Source of the DNA: an uncultured Candidatus Entotheonella sp. | GTDB lineage: Bacteria; Tectomicrobia; Entotheonellia; Entotheonellales; Entotheonellaceae | Direction of reading: 5' to 3' | NCBI GenBank assembly: GCA_951828535.1 | Contig: OX639990.1 | Span: 3,553,905-3,617,904 of the forward strand | DNA length: 64,000 bases | Shown here: positions 40,006-51,279 of the stretch, one piece after another | Layout: each line of letters starts with the position of its first letter | Numbering within the stretch: the first letter of the stretch is position 1 | Notes under the pieces: generated by a model | Database searches by the model: none | What the model was told of the DNA's origin: nothing | What the model saw: only the letters and a program-made list of their open reading frames with translations | Position numbers and translations under genes: made by a program

Positions 40006-41364
40006 ATGGATGCCCTCACCCCGCGTGAGATCGTTCAAGAACTGGACAAATACATCGTTGGGCAGGACGACGCCAAGCGCGCCGTGGCGATCGCGCTGCG
40101 CAACCGCTGGCGCCGTCAACAACTGGCCCCGGAGTTGCGCAACGAGGTGGCGCCCAAGAATATCATCATGATTGGCCCCACCGGGGTCGGCAAGACCGAG
40201 GTGGCGCGCCGTCTTGCCTCCCTGGCGGATTCGCCTTTCCTCAAGATCGAAGCCTCCAAATTCACCGAGGTCGGCTACGTCGGGCGCGACGTGGAATCGA
40301 TGATCCGCGACCTCACCGAGCTCAGCAAAAACATGGCGCAACAGGAGGAGATGCGGCGGGTGGAGGAGAAGGCCGCCGAGAACGCCGAGGAACGTCTGCT
40401 GGATTTGTTGCTGCCGCAGCCGCCGAGCGCGCCGGATGCCGAATCGTCCGGCAATCTCGACGAACTCGGGCAGCAGCATTACCAGAAGACGCGCGAGAAG
40501 TTCCGCCAATACCTGCGAGATGGCAAGCTCGACGACCGATTTGTCGAGTTGGAGGTGCAGGACGGCAACAACCTGCCGATGATCGAGGTGGTGTCCGGTT
40601 CCGGGCTGGAAGACATGGGCATCCACATCAAGGACATGCTGGGCAACCTGTTTCCACAGCGCAAGAAGCGGCGCAAGGTCAAGGTCCCCGACGCCTTCAA
40701 CCTCCTGATGCAGGAAGAGGCGCAGCGCCTGGTTGACATGGACGCCGTGGTCAAGGAGGCGGTACGGCGTGTGGAGCAATCCGGCATCATCTTCCTCGAC
40801 GAGCTGGACAAGATCGCCGGGCGGGAGCGCAGCAGCGGCCCGGACGTGTCGCGCGAGGGTGTGCAGCGCGACCTGCTACCGATCATCGAGGGCAGCACGG
40901 TCAACACGAAATACGGCATGGTGAAAACCGACCACATTCTCTTCATCGCCGCCGGGGCGTTCCACGTCTCCAAACCGTCGGATCTGATCCCCGAATTGCA
41001 GGGGCGCTTTCCGATCCGGGTCGAGCTGCAGGCCCTGGGCAAGGACGACTTTGTGCGCATTCTGCGCGAGCCCCGCAACGCCTTGCTTAAGCAGTACCGG
41101 GCGCTGCTCGGCACCGAGGGTGTGGAGGTGGTGTTCAGCGACGACGCCATCGAGGAAATTGCCAGCATTGCCGACCGCGTCAATCAGCAGACGGAAAACA
41201 TCGGCGCCCGCCGCTTGTACACCATCCTGGAGCGGCTGTTGGACGACCTCTCCTTCCGCGCCTCGGATATGACGGACGCGCAGGTGGGCATCGACCGCCA
41301 GTACGTCGTGGAACGCCTCGAAAACATCGTCAGCAGCGAGGACATTACCCGCTACATCCTGTAA
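40006..41364 (+). CDS. hslU: ATP-dependent protease ATPase subunit HslU
   Basis: A 452-residue AAA+ unfoldase with Walker A GPTGVGKT at residues 57-64, pore-loop region GYVGRD, a helical I-domain from about 110 to 240, Walker [13 protein letters not shown] and the C-terminal EDITRYIL that docks into HslV. It unfolds substrates and feeds them to HslV. Start and length are standard. Confidence 0.97.
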   Translation: MDALTPREIVQELDKYIVGQDDAKRAVAIALRNRWRRQQLAPELRNEVAPKNIIMIGPTGVGKTEVARRLASLADSPFLKIEASKFTEVGYVGRDVESMIRDLTELSKNMAQQEEMRRVEEKAAENAEERLLDLLLPQPPSAPDAESSGNLDELGQQHYQKTREKFRQYLRDGKLDDRFVELEVQDGNNLPMIEVVSGSGLEDMGIHIKDMLGNLFPQRKKRRKVKVPDAFNLLMQEEAQRLVDMDAVVKEAVRRVEQSGIIFLDELDKIAGRERSSGPDVSREGVQRDLLPIIEGSTVNTKYGMVKTDHILFIAAGAFHVSKPSDLIPELQGRFPIRVELQALGKDDFVRILREPRNALLKQYRALLGTEGVEVVFSDDAIEEIASIADRVNQQTENIGARRLYTILERLLDDLSFRASDMTDAQVGIDRQYVVERLENIVSSEDITRYIL

Positions 41365-41395
41365 AGCCGCGCCGCTGCGCGAGGAGTCATTGGTC

Positions 41396-42283
41396 ATGCA
41401 CGCGACTGACCACATCCAGCAGGCCCACACCCTGATCGAGGCTCTGCCATACATTCAGTTGTTTGCCAACAAGACCGTCGTGGTGAAATACGGCGGCCAC
41501 GCCATGACCGACGAGGCGCTGCGTGATTCCTTCGCGCGCGACATCGTGCTGCTGCAGTGCGTGGGCATGCACCCGGTCGTCGTGCACGGCGGCGGGCCAC
41601 AGATCGACACCATCATGAAGCGTATGGGCATCGCGGCGCGCTTTGAGGCGGGGCTGCGGGTGACCGACGCGGCCACCATGGAAGTGGTTGACATGGTGCT
41701 GGGCGGCAAGCTGAACAAGGAGATCGTCGCCACCATCAACCTGCACGGCGGCCAGGCGGTTGGCCTGAGCGGCAAGGACGCCAACTTGATCACCGCCGCC
41801 AAGAAACAGTTGTACCGCTCCGTCTCACCCGGCAGCCCGCCGCAATTGGTCGATATCGGACTGGTCGGGGAAGTCACGTCTGTCAACACATCGATTATTC
41901 ACACGCTGGAGACCAGCGGGTTCATCCCCGTCATTGCGCCGACGGGCGTGGGCGAAAACGGGGAAAGCTACAACATCAACGCCGACACTGCTGCTGGGGA
42001 CATCGCCGCCGCCCTGCAAGCCGAGCGGCTGCTGTTTCTGACGGACGTGGAAGGGATTCAGGACCGTGACAAGAAACTGCTGCCGAGCCTCGATCGGCAG
42101 GCCGTTGATCGGCTGCAGGATGAGGCTGTGATTGCCGGTGGCATGCTGCCCAAGGTGGAGGCGTGCTTGCGCGCTCTCGACGGCGGGGTCGCCAAGACCC
42201 ATATCATCGATGGCCGGGTGCCGCACGCGGTGCTTCTGGAACTGTTCACGGACCGCGGCGTGGGCACGGAGATAGTCCGTTAA
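41396..42283 (+). CDS. argB: Acetylglutamate kinase
   Basis: A 295-residue amino-acid kinase. ATG 41396 is preferred with GAGGAG nine bases upstream. VVKYGGHAM, VVVHGGGPQID and NINADTAAGDIAAALQAERL are the substrate and nucleotide motifs. It phosphorylates N-acetylglutamate, the committed step of arginine synthesis. An N-terminal helix before the kinase core (HIQQAHTLIEALPYIQLF) is typical of the arginine-inhibited hexameric form. It begins 31 bases after hslU and heads the arg genes. Confidence 0.96.
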   Translation: MHATDHIQQAHTLIEALPYIQLFANKTVVVKYGGHAMTDEALRDSFARDIVLLQCVGMHPVVVHGGGPQIDTIMKRMGIAARFEAGLRVTDAATMEVVDMVLGGKLNKEIVATINLHGGQAVGLSGKDANLITAAKKQLYRSVSPGSPPQLVDIGLVGEVTSVNTSIIHTLETSGFIPVIAPTGVGENGESYNINADTAAGDIAAALQAERLLFLTDVEGIQDRDKKLLPSLDRQAVDRLQDEAVIAGGMLPKVEACLRALDGGVAKTHIIDGRVPHAVLLELFTDRGVGTEIVR

Positions 42284-42298
42284 ATAAATTTCGGATCA

Positions 42299-42402
42299 TG
42301 CCCCCTCCCCAGCCCTCTCCCGCTTGGGGGGAAGGGGATCAGAGAGCTGCCTCGCGGAAGGCTTTTGCTCCCTCTCCCCTGGAGGTAGGGGTGAGGGGGG
42401 AG
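42299..42402. repeat. Tandem CCCTCTCCC-type palindromic repeats between argB and argF
   Basis: Two copies of the CCCTCTCCC-type motif (about 42301-42338 and 42366-42402) lie in the 178-base gap, inside a stretch flanked by TTCGGATCATG on the left and AAGTGCTCTAG on the right. The related single copy near 20949 is followed at 21317-21340 by GAGCACTTCCGGATCAT. Confidence 0.55.
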
Positions 42403-42461
42403 CCCCGGATTACCCGCCGTTTTGGTCCGAAAGTGCTCTAGCCACGGCGAAGGAAGGCATT

Positions 42462-43394
42462 GTGAAACGGGATTTACTGTCGCTCGCCGACGTGACGCCG
42501 GCGGAGATCGATAGCCTGCTCTCCCTGGCCATCGATCTCAAGGCGCGGCGAAAACGCGGCGAATCGACACCCCTGCTGGCCGACAAGGCCCTGGCGGTAT
42601 ATCTGGAGAAGCCGTCCTTGCGCACGCGGGCGTCGTTCGAGGTCGGCATGGTGCAGCTAGGTGGTGCCGTCACCACCCTGCGCAAGGAGGAGGTCGGGCT
42701 TGGCACGCGGGAGTCGGCGGGGGACGTCGGCCAGGTGCTGTCGCGGTATTACGACGTCGTCGTTATGCGCACCTTCGAGCACGACGACGTGACGGAGGTC
42801 GCGCGGCATGCCAGCGTGCCGGTCATCAACGGCCTGACTGACCTGTTGCACCCGTGCCAGATTCTCGCCGCCTTGCTGACGCTGCGGGAACATTTCGGCA
42901 GCCTGAGCGGCTTGCACGTTGCCTACGTCGGCGATGGCAACAACGTGGCCAACTCGTGGCTGCTGGGAGCCGCGCAGACGGGCTTGCGGCTGACCGTCTC
43001 GTGTCCGCCCGGTTATGAGCCGAACGCTGCCATTCGCGAGCAGGCCGAGGGTCTGGCGCGGGGCACCGGGGCAGTATTGGAAGTCGTCGAGGACCCGCGG
43101 CAGGGCGTCAGCGGCGCCGATGCGGTGTACACGGACGTGTGGGCCAGCATGGGTCAGGAAGCTGAGGCCGCGCGGCGGGCCGAGATTTTTCGCCCGTATC
43201 AGGTCGGAACGGAGTTGATGGTCGGGGCCGCTTCGCACGCCGTCGCCATGCATTGCCTGCCCGCCCATCGCGGTGAGGAAATCACCGCCGAGGTTCTGGA
43301 GGGGCCGCGTTCGCTGGTGTTCGAGGAAGCGGAAAATCGCCTGCATGCCCAAAAGGCCCTGCTGGCATTTCTGGTCAACCCGGAAGGGAGATAG
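42462..43394 (+). CDS. argF: Ornithine carbamoyltransferase
   Basis: A 310-residue OTCase from GTG 42462 with AAGGAAGG upstream. [15 protein letters not shown] holds the carbamoyl-phosphate SxRT motif, [12 protein letters not shown] is the next CP block, and [12 protein letters not shown] is the ornithine-site motif HCLP. It makes citrulline from ornithine and carbamoyl phosphate. The gene is two bases before argG. Confidence 0.97.
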   Translation: MKRDLLSLADVTPAEIDSLLSLAIDLKARRKRGESTPLLADKALAVYLEKPSLRTRASFEVGMVQLGGAVTTLRKEEVGLGTRESAGDVGQVLSRYYDVVVMRTFEHDDVTEVARHASVPVINGLTDLLHPCQILAALLTLREHFGSLSGLHVAYVGDGNNVANSWLLGAAQTGLRLTVSCPPGYEPNAAIREQAEGLARGTGAVLEVVEDPRQGVSGADAVYTDVWASMGQEAEAARRAEIFRPYQVGTELMVGAASHAVAMHCLPAHRGEEITAEVLEGPRSLVFEEAENRLHAQKALLAFLVNPEGR

Positions 43395-43396
43395 GT

Positions 43397-44619
<1,223 letters not shown>

Positions 44620-44620
<1 letters not shown>

Positions 44621-44712
44621 GTTGGATTAGACGCAGGCGTAATGATGCCAGAAGCCTTCGCGGTGCGTGGCGCGGTGGAATGTCGGATTACGCTTCGCTA
44701 ATTCGATCTGCG
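44620..44712. repeat. Dispersed palindromic repeat, copy B
   Basis: GGTTGGATTAGACGCAGGCG, later GTGGAATGTCGGATTACGC and TTCGCTAATTCGATCTGC. Order and spacing match copy A at 18550-18640; the core hairpin is at 44682-44707 with one mismatch in the right arm. It lies between the convergent argG and ald. Confidence 0.65.
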
Positions 44713-44729
44713 GCTTGATCGAAAATGCT

Positions 44730-45860
44730 CTATTGCTCGGCTTCGGCGGATAACGTCGAGGTGATGTCGGCGCGGGGCAGTTCGAAGGCCGCGGCCACGC
44801 CGGGGTGGACAACGTGACCGTTGATGGTGTTCAGCCCGCGTTGCAGGGCGGGGTTCTCCCGCAGGGCGGTGGCCACGCCCTTATCGGCCAGTTCAAGGGC
44901 GTAAGACAGGGTGACGTTGGTCAGGGCGTAGGTCGAGGTATGGGGAACGATGGCGGGCATATTGGTAACGCAGTAATGCACCACTTCCTCCTCGCGGTAA
45001 ATCGGGTCGTGGTGCGTCGTTGGGCGTGAGGTCTCCGCGCTGCCGCCTTGATCAATCGAGATATCGACGAACGCCGTCCCCGGTCGCATGTCGTGAAACA
45101 GGCTCCGGGTGAGCAGTTTCGGCGTGCGCGCGCCCGGCACCAGGACGGAACTGACGACCAGATCGGCAGTGGTTACTTCCTCTTCGATATTGGCCCGGTT
45201 GGACATGACGGTGGTGACGTGGCCGCCGAGGATGTCGTGGACGTAGCGCAGTCGTGCCGGGTTCACGTCCAGAATGCTCACGTAGGCGCCAATGCCGACG
45301 GCTACCTGACAGGCGCTCGCGCCGGCAATGCCGGCCCCGAGAATGACCACGTGTCCGGGCTTCACGCCGGATGCGCCGCTCAGCAAGACGCCCCGCCCCC
45401 CGTTTTGGGCTTGCAGACTCCACGCTCCCACTTGAATTGCCAAGCGCCCGGCCACCTCACTCATGGGCGCGAGCAGCGGCAACGAGCCGTCCTCCAACTG
45501 AATAGTTTCATAGCCAAGTGCTGTCACCTGACGATCCAGCAGCAGTCGGGTGAGTTGCTCTTCGGCGGCCAGATGGAGGTAGGTGAACAGGATCAGGCCG
45601 GGCCGCAAAAACGGGTACTCAGCGGCCAGCGGCTCTTTGACCTTGAGGATGAGGTCGGCCTGCGCCCAGACCGCTTCGGCGGAATCCAGGATATGAGCCC
45701 CAGCCGCGGCGTACTGCTGATCTGAGAGGCTGCTCCCGGCACCCGCCTGGGTCTCAATCACAACGCGGTGGCCGTGCGCCACCAGGGCGGCAACGCCGCT
45801 GGGCGTGATGGCGACCCGGGTCTCCTCGGTTTTGATTTCCTTGGGGATACCGATCACCAT
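44730..45860 (-). CDS. ald: Alanine dehydrogenase
   Basis: A 376-residue Ald/PNT-family enzyme. VIGIPKEIKTEETRVAITP is the canonical start, the catalytic Lys and His lie in LILKVKEPLAAEY and FTYLHLAAEEQ, and GAGIAGASACQVAVGIGAYVS binds NAD. VPHTSTYALTNVTL is the typical late block. It interconverts alanine and pyruvate plus ammonia with NAD. Its C-terminus is near the usual length (about 370). Confidence 0.95.
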   Translation of the reverse strand: MVIGIPKEIKTEETRVAITPSGVAALVAHGHRVVIETQAGAGSSLSDQQYAAAGAHILDSAEAVWAQADLILKVKEPLAAEYPFLRPGLILFTYLHLAAEEQLTRLLLDRQVTALGYETIQLEDGSLPLLAPMSEVAGRLAIQVGAWSLQAQNGGRGVLLSGASGVKPGHVVILGAGIAGASACQVAVGIGAYVSILDVNPARLRYVHDILGGHVTTVMSNRANIEEEVTTADLVVSSVLVPGARTPKLLTRSLFHDMRPGTAFVDISIDQGGSAETSRPTTHHDPIYREEEVVHYCVTNMPAIVPHTSTYALTNVTLSYALELADKGVATALRENPALQRGLNTINGHVVHPGVAAAFELPRADITSTLSAEAEQ

Positions 45861-45943
45861 AAGGGTTTTCCTGTCATGGTTCTAAATGGCGGGCGTGCTT
45901 CGCGCGTCTTGACAATCGCATAAGGACCGTGTGGGGGGACTGT

Positions 45944-47023
45944 CTAACTCGTGCCGCCGACAGCGAGGCCGCTGGATTGGCGGCGTGGGGTGCGTTGCTG
46001 CCAGTAAACGAGAAGCGGACTGGCGATGAAGAGGGTGGAGAAGGTCCCGGCGATCACGCCGACGAGCAGGGCGAACGCGAAGCCGCGGATGACCTCGCCA
46101 CCGAGGAGGAGCAGGGACACGATGACGAAGAGGGTCAGGCCCGAGGTGAGGACCGTGCGGCTGAGGGTCTGATTGAGGCTTTCGTTGACGACCGACGGGA
46201 AGTCGTTCCAACGCCGGCTGCGCATGTTTTCGCGCACGCGGTCGAAGATGACGATGGTGTCGTTCAGGGAGTAGCCGATGATGGTCAGCAGCGCCGCCAC
46301 CACCTGCAGGTCGAATTCGCGGTTAAAGATCGACAGCAGGCCCACAGTGACGAGCACGTCGTGATACACGGCGACCAGCGCCGCCAGCGCGTAGTGCAGC
46401 CGCAGCAGTAGGCTGAAGACCGTCGTGACGGCCAGGGCGACGACGATCAGGACGGTGGGAGAGGCATTGGGCAGCCACTGCATGATCGGGTACGTCACGA
46501 TGAAAATGGTTCCCGCCAGGGCGAGCGAGATGAGCCACTTGGCCTCAAAGCGTCCGGACAGATAGATCACGATACCCAGCACGGCGTAAAACAGGGCGAA
46601 TAGCGCCTTACGCCGCAAATCCGCGCTGACCTGCGGCCCCACCACCTCCACCCGCAGAATTTCTACCTGTTGCTGCGGGAATTTCTGCTGCAAGGCTTCC
46701 TGCAGCAGAACCGCGGTGTAGGATATGTCCTCGTTTGATTCCGCCACCCGGATTAGCACTTCCTCACTGCTGCCGAAATGCTGCACGATGCTCTGCTCAA
46801 GCCCCACCGGCGCCAGCGCTTGACGCACCACGCCGAGTTCCACATCTTGCCCGAAACCCAGGTGCAGCAGGGTGCCGCCGCTGAAGTCGATGCCCTGTTT
46901 CAGACCGCCGTGCAGCCCGATGGAGCCCAGGCCGAGAAGGATGACGACCACGGAGGCGATGACACAGACCTTGGTCTTGCCGATGAAATCGATGCGTAGT
47001 CCGCTGGGGATCAATTCAAGCAT
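45944..47023 (-). CDS. secF: Protein translocase subunit SecF
   Basis: A 359-residue membrane protein with six predicted helices. GIDFSGGTLLHLGF is the SecF signature near the start, and YSLNDTIVIFDRVRENMRSR the conserved cytoplasmic loop. The periplasmic P1 domain lies between. With SecD it uses the proton motive force to complete export. It starts 15 bases after secD. Confidence 0.96.
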   Translation of the reverse strand: MLELIPSGLRIDFIGKTKVCVIASVVVILLGLGSIGLHGGLKQGIDFSGGTLLHLGFGQDVELGVVRQALAPVGLEQSIVQHFGSSEEVLIRVAESNEDISYTAVLLQEALQQKFPQQQVEILRVEVVGPQVSADLRRKALFALFYAVLGIVIYLSGRFEAKWLISLALAGTIFIVTYPIMQWLPNASPTVLIVVALAVTTVFSLLLRLHYALAALVAVYHDVLVTVGLLSIFNREFDLQVVAALLTIIGYSLNDTIVIFDRVRENMRSRRWNDFPSVVNESLNQTLSRTVLTSGLTLFVIVSLLLLGGEVIRGFAFALLVGVIAGTFSTLFIASPLLVYWQQRTPRRQSSGLAVGGTS

Positions 47024-47038
47024 GGTGGATGAACCTGT

Positions 47039-48601
47039 CTAGACGCTCAGTCGGTTGACTTGCCGCAGACTGAAGACCGTTTCGAAGATGGTGCGGCTGA
47101 CAAACACCGCGGTGAACATGCTGGCCGACAGGCCGATGCTGAGGGTGACGGCAAAGCCCTTGATAGGCCCCGAGCCGAACTGGAACAGAACCAAAGCGCC
47201 GATCAGGGTGGTGACGTTGGCGTCCAGAATGGCCGTGAAGGCCCTGCCAAAGCCCGCGTCGACGGCGCCGCGCACCGATTTGCCGAGCCGCAACTCTTCT
47301 CGGATACGCTCAAATATCAAGACGTTGGCGTCGATGGCCATGCCGAGGGTTAAGAGGATGCCGGCAATGCCCGGCAGGGTCAGGGTGGCGCCGAGGCCGG
47401 GGATCGCCAGGACGCCCATCAGGATGAGCAAGTTCAGGCCCAGGGCGACGTCGGCGACGAGGCCGGACATGCGGTAATAGGCCAGCATGAAGAGGATCAC
47501 CAGCGCGCCGCCGAGGATGGTTGAGCGCAGCCCCCGGCTGATCGAGTCGCTGCCCAGTGATGGGCCGACCGTGCGGTTCTCAATGATCCTGACCGGCGCC
47601 GGCAGGGCGCCTTCGCGCAGCACGATGGCGAGGTCGCGCGCTTCCTCCGGGGTGAACGTGCCGGTGATTTGCGCCTCGCCGCCGAGGATGGGTTCCTGAA
47701 TCACCGGCGCCGAGAAGATGGTGTCGTCGAGAACGATCGCCAGGGCGCGCCCCACGTTTTCCTGCGTCAGGCGACCGAACAGGCGCTTGCCGCGGCTGTT
47801 GAGCCGCATCTGCACGTAATACTGTCCGAACTGATACTGATCCGGCAACGCGCGGGCGTCGGCGAGCATGTTGCCGGTGAGGCCGGCGCGGCGCTCGACG
47901 ATGTAGGCTTGCCCCCGGACCATTAGCTGTGTCTGCGGGTCTTTCACCTTTTCGTAGAGGACTTCAGCACCAGGCGGGGCGGGCTCGTTGGGATTGGTGG
48001 CCAGCGACTGCACCAGCTTGAATTCCAATTGGGCGGTCCTGCCGATGAGGTCGATAGCGCGCTGGGCGTCTTCAAGACCGGGAAGTTGGATGACGATGCG
48101 ACGGGCGCCTTGGCGGCTGATGCTGGGCTCGCTGACGCCAAAGGCGTCCACGCGGTTGCGGATTTTCTCAAGCGCCTGATTCACCGCGTCGCTGCGGATC
48201 TGGTTCACTTCATCGGCTGGAATCTCATACGTCCAGACTTCCGGGGATTGCTCAACGGACTGGGAAAAAGGCAGCGCATTCAGCACGACGTCATTCACCG
48301 CCGCCGGCTCGGGCGGCTCGCGAAACAGCAGGCGAATCCCCTGCAGGTTGTAGGGCTCCACGGCCACAATGCCGACCCCGGAAGCCAGCAGGTCCTTGCG
48401 AACGGTTTCGGCGGTGCGTTCGAGCGATTGTTCCACTGCTTTGTCAACCTGCACCTCCAGCACGAGGTGCAGTCCGCCGCGCAGGTCCAGCCCCAGCGAG
48501 ATTTTCTCCCCCGGCGGTATGGACAGCACCAGGCTGGCAATAATCACGACGCCTACAACGGCGAGTCTGATCAATAAGGTCCGTCCCACGTTGTCTCCCA
48601 C
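47039..48601 (-). CDS. secD: Protein translocase subunit SecD
   Basis: A 520-residue SecD with GTG start. LGLDLRGGLHLVLEV is the signature after the first membrane helix; RQGARRIVIQLPG and LVVRGQ-like P1 blocks follow, then five C-terminal helices with GMAIDANVLIFERIREELR. Order yajC-secD-secF is standard and the three are surely co-transcribed. Confidence 0.96.
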   Translation of the reverse strand: MGDNVGRTLLIRLAVVGVVIIASLVLSIPPGEKISLGLDLRGGLHLVLEVQVDKAVEQSLERTAETVRKDLLASGVGIVAVEPYNLQGIRLLFREPPEPAAVNDVVLNALPFSQSVEQSPEVWTYEIPADEVNQIRSDAVNQALEKIRNRVDAFGVSEPSISRQGARRIVIQLPGLEDAQRAIDLIGRTAQLEFKLVQSLATNPNEPAPPGAEVLYEKVKDPQTQLMVRGQAYIVERRAGLTGNMLADARALPDQYQFGQYYVQMRLNSRGKRLFGRLTQENVGRALAIVLDDTIFSAPVIQEPILGGEAQITGTFTPEEARDLAIVLREGALPAPVRIIENRTVGPSLGSDSISRGLRSTILGGALVILFMLAYYRMSGLVADVALGLNLLILMGVLAIPGLGATLTLPGIAGILLTLGMAIDANVLIFERIREELRLGKSVRGAVDAGFGRAFTAILDANVTTLIGALVLFQFGSGPIKGFAVTLSIGLSASMFTAVFVSRTIFETVFSLRQVNRLSV

Positions 48602-48627
48602 GCATGGCCCGCAAAGAGTGTTCCGGA

Positions 48628-48939
48628 TCAGGTGTCCTGCAACACCTGATCGACATAGTCGCGCCGCATCTTCAGCTTGATACCGTTGCCCAATTCGAGG
48701 CGCAGCGATTTCTCTTCAACCTTGTCAATGACGCCCTCGAGCCCGCCGCGGGTGACGATGCGGTCGCCCTTCTTGAGGCCCGCGACCAGTTGCTGGAATT
48801 CCTTACGCTGCTTCTGCTGCGGACGGAAAATCAGGAAGTAGAAAATGAGGATGAGAGGGAGGAAAAGGAACAGTGAACTCAGTAAATCACCCGCCCCGCC
48901 GAATATCGACCCTTGAGCGTACGCAATATCTACCCACAA
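48628..48939 (-). CDS. yajC: Preprotein translocase auxiliary subunit YajC
   Basis: A small single-helix protein: LFLFLPLILIFYFLIF is the membrane segment, RPQQKQRKEFQQLVAGLKKG and DRIVTRGGLEGVIDKV the cytosolic SH3-like part. I prefer the TTG at 48939 (protein of 103 residues), which has AAGGA eight bases upstream; an ATG at 48990 is in frame but without a ribosome site. It associates with SecDF. Confidence 0.9.
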   Translation of the reverse strand: MWVDIAYAQGSIFGGAGDLLSSLFLFLPLILIFYFLIFRPQQKQRKEFQQLVAGLKKGDRIVTRGGLEGVIDKVEEKSLRLELGNGIKLKMRRDYVDQVLQDT

Positions 48940-48990
48940 AACAGGATTCCTTACCCGAGATGGATGCCGCGAAAGCAGCGAATATAGCAT

Positions 48991-49194
48991 TCAGGCTGCT
49001 GAAAAGCACGGTCAAAATCGGTTCTTCCTTCCCGAAGGAGTGAGGTCTATTTTCTGTATCTTGTCTTATCCACCCTGCTAATCTATGATCTACCGCCTTT
49101 TAACAGGGCGTTGCGGAGGGAGGGGGCCCGCCGTACCACAGGATCACACGGCAGGCGCTGCGAGCTTGTCCGAATAGATAGGGGAACGAGGTCC
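48991..49194. other. Divergent promoter region yajC / histidine kinase
   Basis: About 200 bases between divergently transcribed genes, more AT-rich than its surroundings (for example ATTTTCTGTATCTTGTCTTA). It must contain both promoters; no specific site is assigned. Confidence 0.35.
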
Positions 49195-50817
49195 ATGACC
49201 CGCGACGAGCAGGATTGGCGGCTTCGCAGGGCGCATTTCTACGAATCGCTCTACGCGTGTGTGTGGCAATATCTGGAGAGCCTGCTGGGCGCCGCTGCAA
49301 CCCTGGAGCTCGTCACGCTGAGCCGGAGTGCGCTGCGTGAGCGGTACCCGTTTCTGTCGCACGTCGCGTGGTCGGCACGGGGGCTGGAGCCGGGCAGTTT
49401 GGCGAAGGCCATAGCGGGTGAGAGGCCGGAACAGGTGCAAGCCGGCTGTGAACGGTTCTTGCAAGGCGTGCACACGGTTGTGCGGGAGATCGGCGGAGAT
49501 ACTCTGGCGCAGCGTCTGGCGGCGGCTACCGAGCAGCAACGGGGCGCCCTCGAACGCGGCAATGGTTTCCAATCTGCCGCTCAAGAATCAGACGCCGTCG
49601 CCCTCTCACCCGAGTCGCTGTTGCAGGACATGGCGCGCCAGGCGCTGCGACTGTATGGACGCTTGCAGCGGCAACCAACCCTATTTACCATCCAGGCTGC
49701 CACCCACGGCGCCACACCGAGTGCTACCCACGCGCTCGTCGATATCCCCGAGGCCTCCAAGGATTTGGCCCGCTCCGAGGCCTTCTATCACGGTCTGTTT
49801 GACCTGTCTCCCGACGGCGTGGTTGTCACCAATTCCACCGGCATCATCCTGAAAGCCAACCCGCGCGCCGCCGAGTTGTTGGAGTTCGACGGCCCGGAGG
49901 TCATGGTCGGGTTGGACGCCGTGGAGTTCTACGTGAATCCCGAACAGCGCCTAGTGTTGCTGGAACAGGTCACCCAGCGCCATCATATCGAAGGCCGCGG
50001 CAGCGAGCTTCGCACCCGTCGCGGACGCACCATCATCGTCCAGGCATCCACGCGCCTCATCGAATACGAAGGGCAAGTCTGCCTGCTTTCCGTGTTTCGC
50101 GACGTCACTGAACGCGCCCGCCTGCGGCAAGAGATGGAGGATTTCGCCTACTCCGCCAGCCACGATTTGCAGGCGCCGCTGCGCACCTTCGAGGGCTACG
50201 CGCGCTGGCTCGTCGATGATTACGGTGAGGTTCTGGGTGATGCAGGCCGCCACCTCTGCGAGGAAATCATCGATGACGCGTTGCATATGAAGAAACTCCT
50301 CGACGGGCTGCTGGAATACTCCCGCATCGGGCGCATTCATACCCAGGCGGTGGACGTGGAGGTGCGACGGGTGCTCGACTGGGTGCTGCACGATTTGCAG
50401 CTTGAGGTGAACGATACTGGCGCGAACGTCCAACTGCCCGAGTCGCTGCCCACCGTGATGTATTCTGAGGTGCGGCTGGTGCAGATTTTCAGCAACTTGA
50501 TCAGCAACGCGCTTAAATTCACCAACGGCGAAGGGCCGCGCGTGAGCGTGGCCTGCGAAGACCAGGAGCGGTACTACCGATTTGCGGTGAGCGACAACGG
50601 CATCGGTATCGCCGAGGAGCATTTCGGGCGTATTTTCGAGATTTTTAAGCGGCTGCACACCCGTGAGGCATATCCAGGCACCGGCGCCGGGCTGACCATC
50701 GTGAAGAAAATTGTCGAGTCCAATGGCGGCCAAATCGGGGTGGAGTCGGCGCCGGGCGTCGGCTCGACATTCTGGTTCACGGTTCCGAAAACGGAGGGCT
50801 CACCATGCGCCGCCTGA
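49195..50817 (+). CDS. PAS-domain sensor histidine kinase
   Basis: A 540-residue apparently soluble kinase from ATG 49195 (GAGG upstream). Residues 1 to about 165 form a helical region of unknown type, about 195-310 a PAS domain (HGLFDLSPDGVVVTNSTG), then HisKA with the phospho-acceptor His323 in FAYSASHDLQAPL and a HATPase domain with NLISNALKFTN, DNGIGI and GTGAGLTIVKKIVESNGG. The HDLQAPL box and soluble layout are those of bacteriophytochrome-like kinases paired with Rcp1-type regulators, though no GAF/PHY domain is seen. It overlaps the first response regulator by 13 bases. Confidence 0.9.
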   Translation: MTRDEQDWRLRRAHFYESLYACVWQYLESLLGAAATLELVTLSRSALRERYPFLSHVAWSARGLEPGSLAKAIAGERPEQVQAGCERFLQGVHTVVREIGGDTLAQRLAAATEQQRGALERGNGFQSAAQESDAVALSPESLLQDMARQALRLYGRLQRQPTLFTIQAATHGATPSATHALVDIPEASKDLARSEAFYHGLFDLSPDGVVVTNSTGIILKANPRAAELLEFDGPEVMVGLDAVEFYVNPEQRLVLLEQVTQRHHIEGRGSELRTRRGRTIIVQASTRLIEYEGQVCLLSVFRDVTERARLRQEMEDFAYSASHDLQAPLRTFEGYARWLVDDYGEVLGDAGRHLCEEIIDDALHMKKLLDGLLEYSRIGRIHTQAVDVEVRRVLDWVLHDLQLEVNDTGANVQLPESLPTVMYSEVRLVQIFSNLISNALKFTNGEGPRVSVACEDQERYYRFAVSDNGIGIAEEHFGRIFEIFKRLHTREAYPGTGAGLTIVKKIVESNGGQIGVESAPGVGSTFWFTVPKTEGSPCAA

Positions 50818-51245
50818 CCGTACTGCTCGTGGAGGACAATCCGCGCGACGTGCGCCTGACAGAGCGGGCCTTCGCGCAGGCCAATATCCCGCACGACCTG
50901 CGGGTGGTGCGGGACGGTGACGAGGCGCTGGAATATCTCCACCGTGAGGGCGCCTACACGGTTCCCGACAGCTCGCCGCGCCCGGACATGATCCTGCTGG
51001 ACCTCAACCTGCCGCGCATGGGCGGTCACGAGTTCATGCAGCGCGTCAAGCAGGACGTGCGCTTCCGGCAGGTGCCCATCATCATTCTGACGACGTCCGG
51101 GCGTTCCGATGACGTGCGCCAAGCCTATGAGAACGGCGCCAACGCCTATCTGCTGAAACCCGTTGAATTCAGCCGCTTTACGGAAGTCATTGGCCACTTG
51201 GCGAGTTTCTGGCTGGAAACGGTGGAATTGCCGCCGGACTTGTAG
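50805..51245 (+). CDS. CheY-like single-domain response regulator (Rcp1 type)
   Basis: A 146-residue receiver domain without output domain: LLVEDNPRDVRLTERAF with acidic pocket, phosphorylated Asp66 in MILLDLNLPRMGGHEF, and Lys in AYLLKPVEF. Rcp1-like regulators take phosphate from kinases such as the one just upstream, whose gene overlaps this one. The output must be through protein contacts. Confidence 0.92.
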   Translation: MRRLTVLLVEDNPRDVRLTERAFAQANIPHDLRVVRDGDEALEYLHREGAYTVPDSSPRPDMILLDLNLPRMGGHEFMQRVKQDVRFRQVPIIILTTSGRSDDVRQAYENGANAYLLKPVEFSRFTEVIGHLASFWLETVELPPDL

Positions 51246-51279
51246 AGAAGGTCTGACAGCCTCAGGAGGAAACAACACG

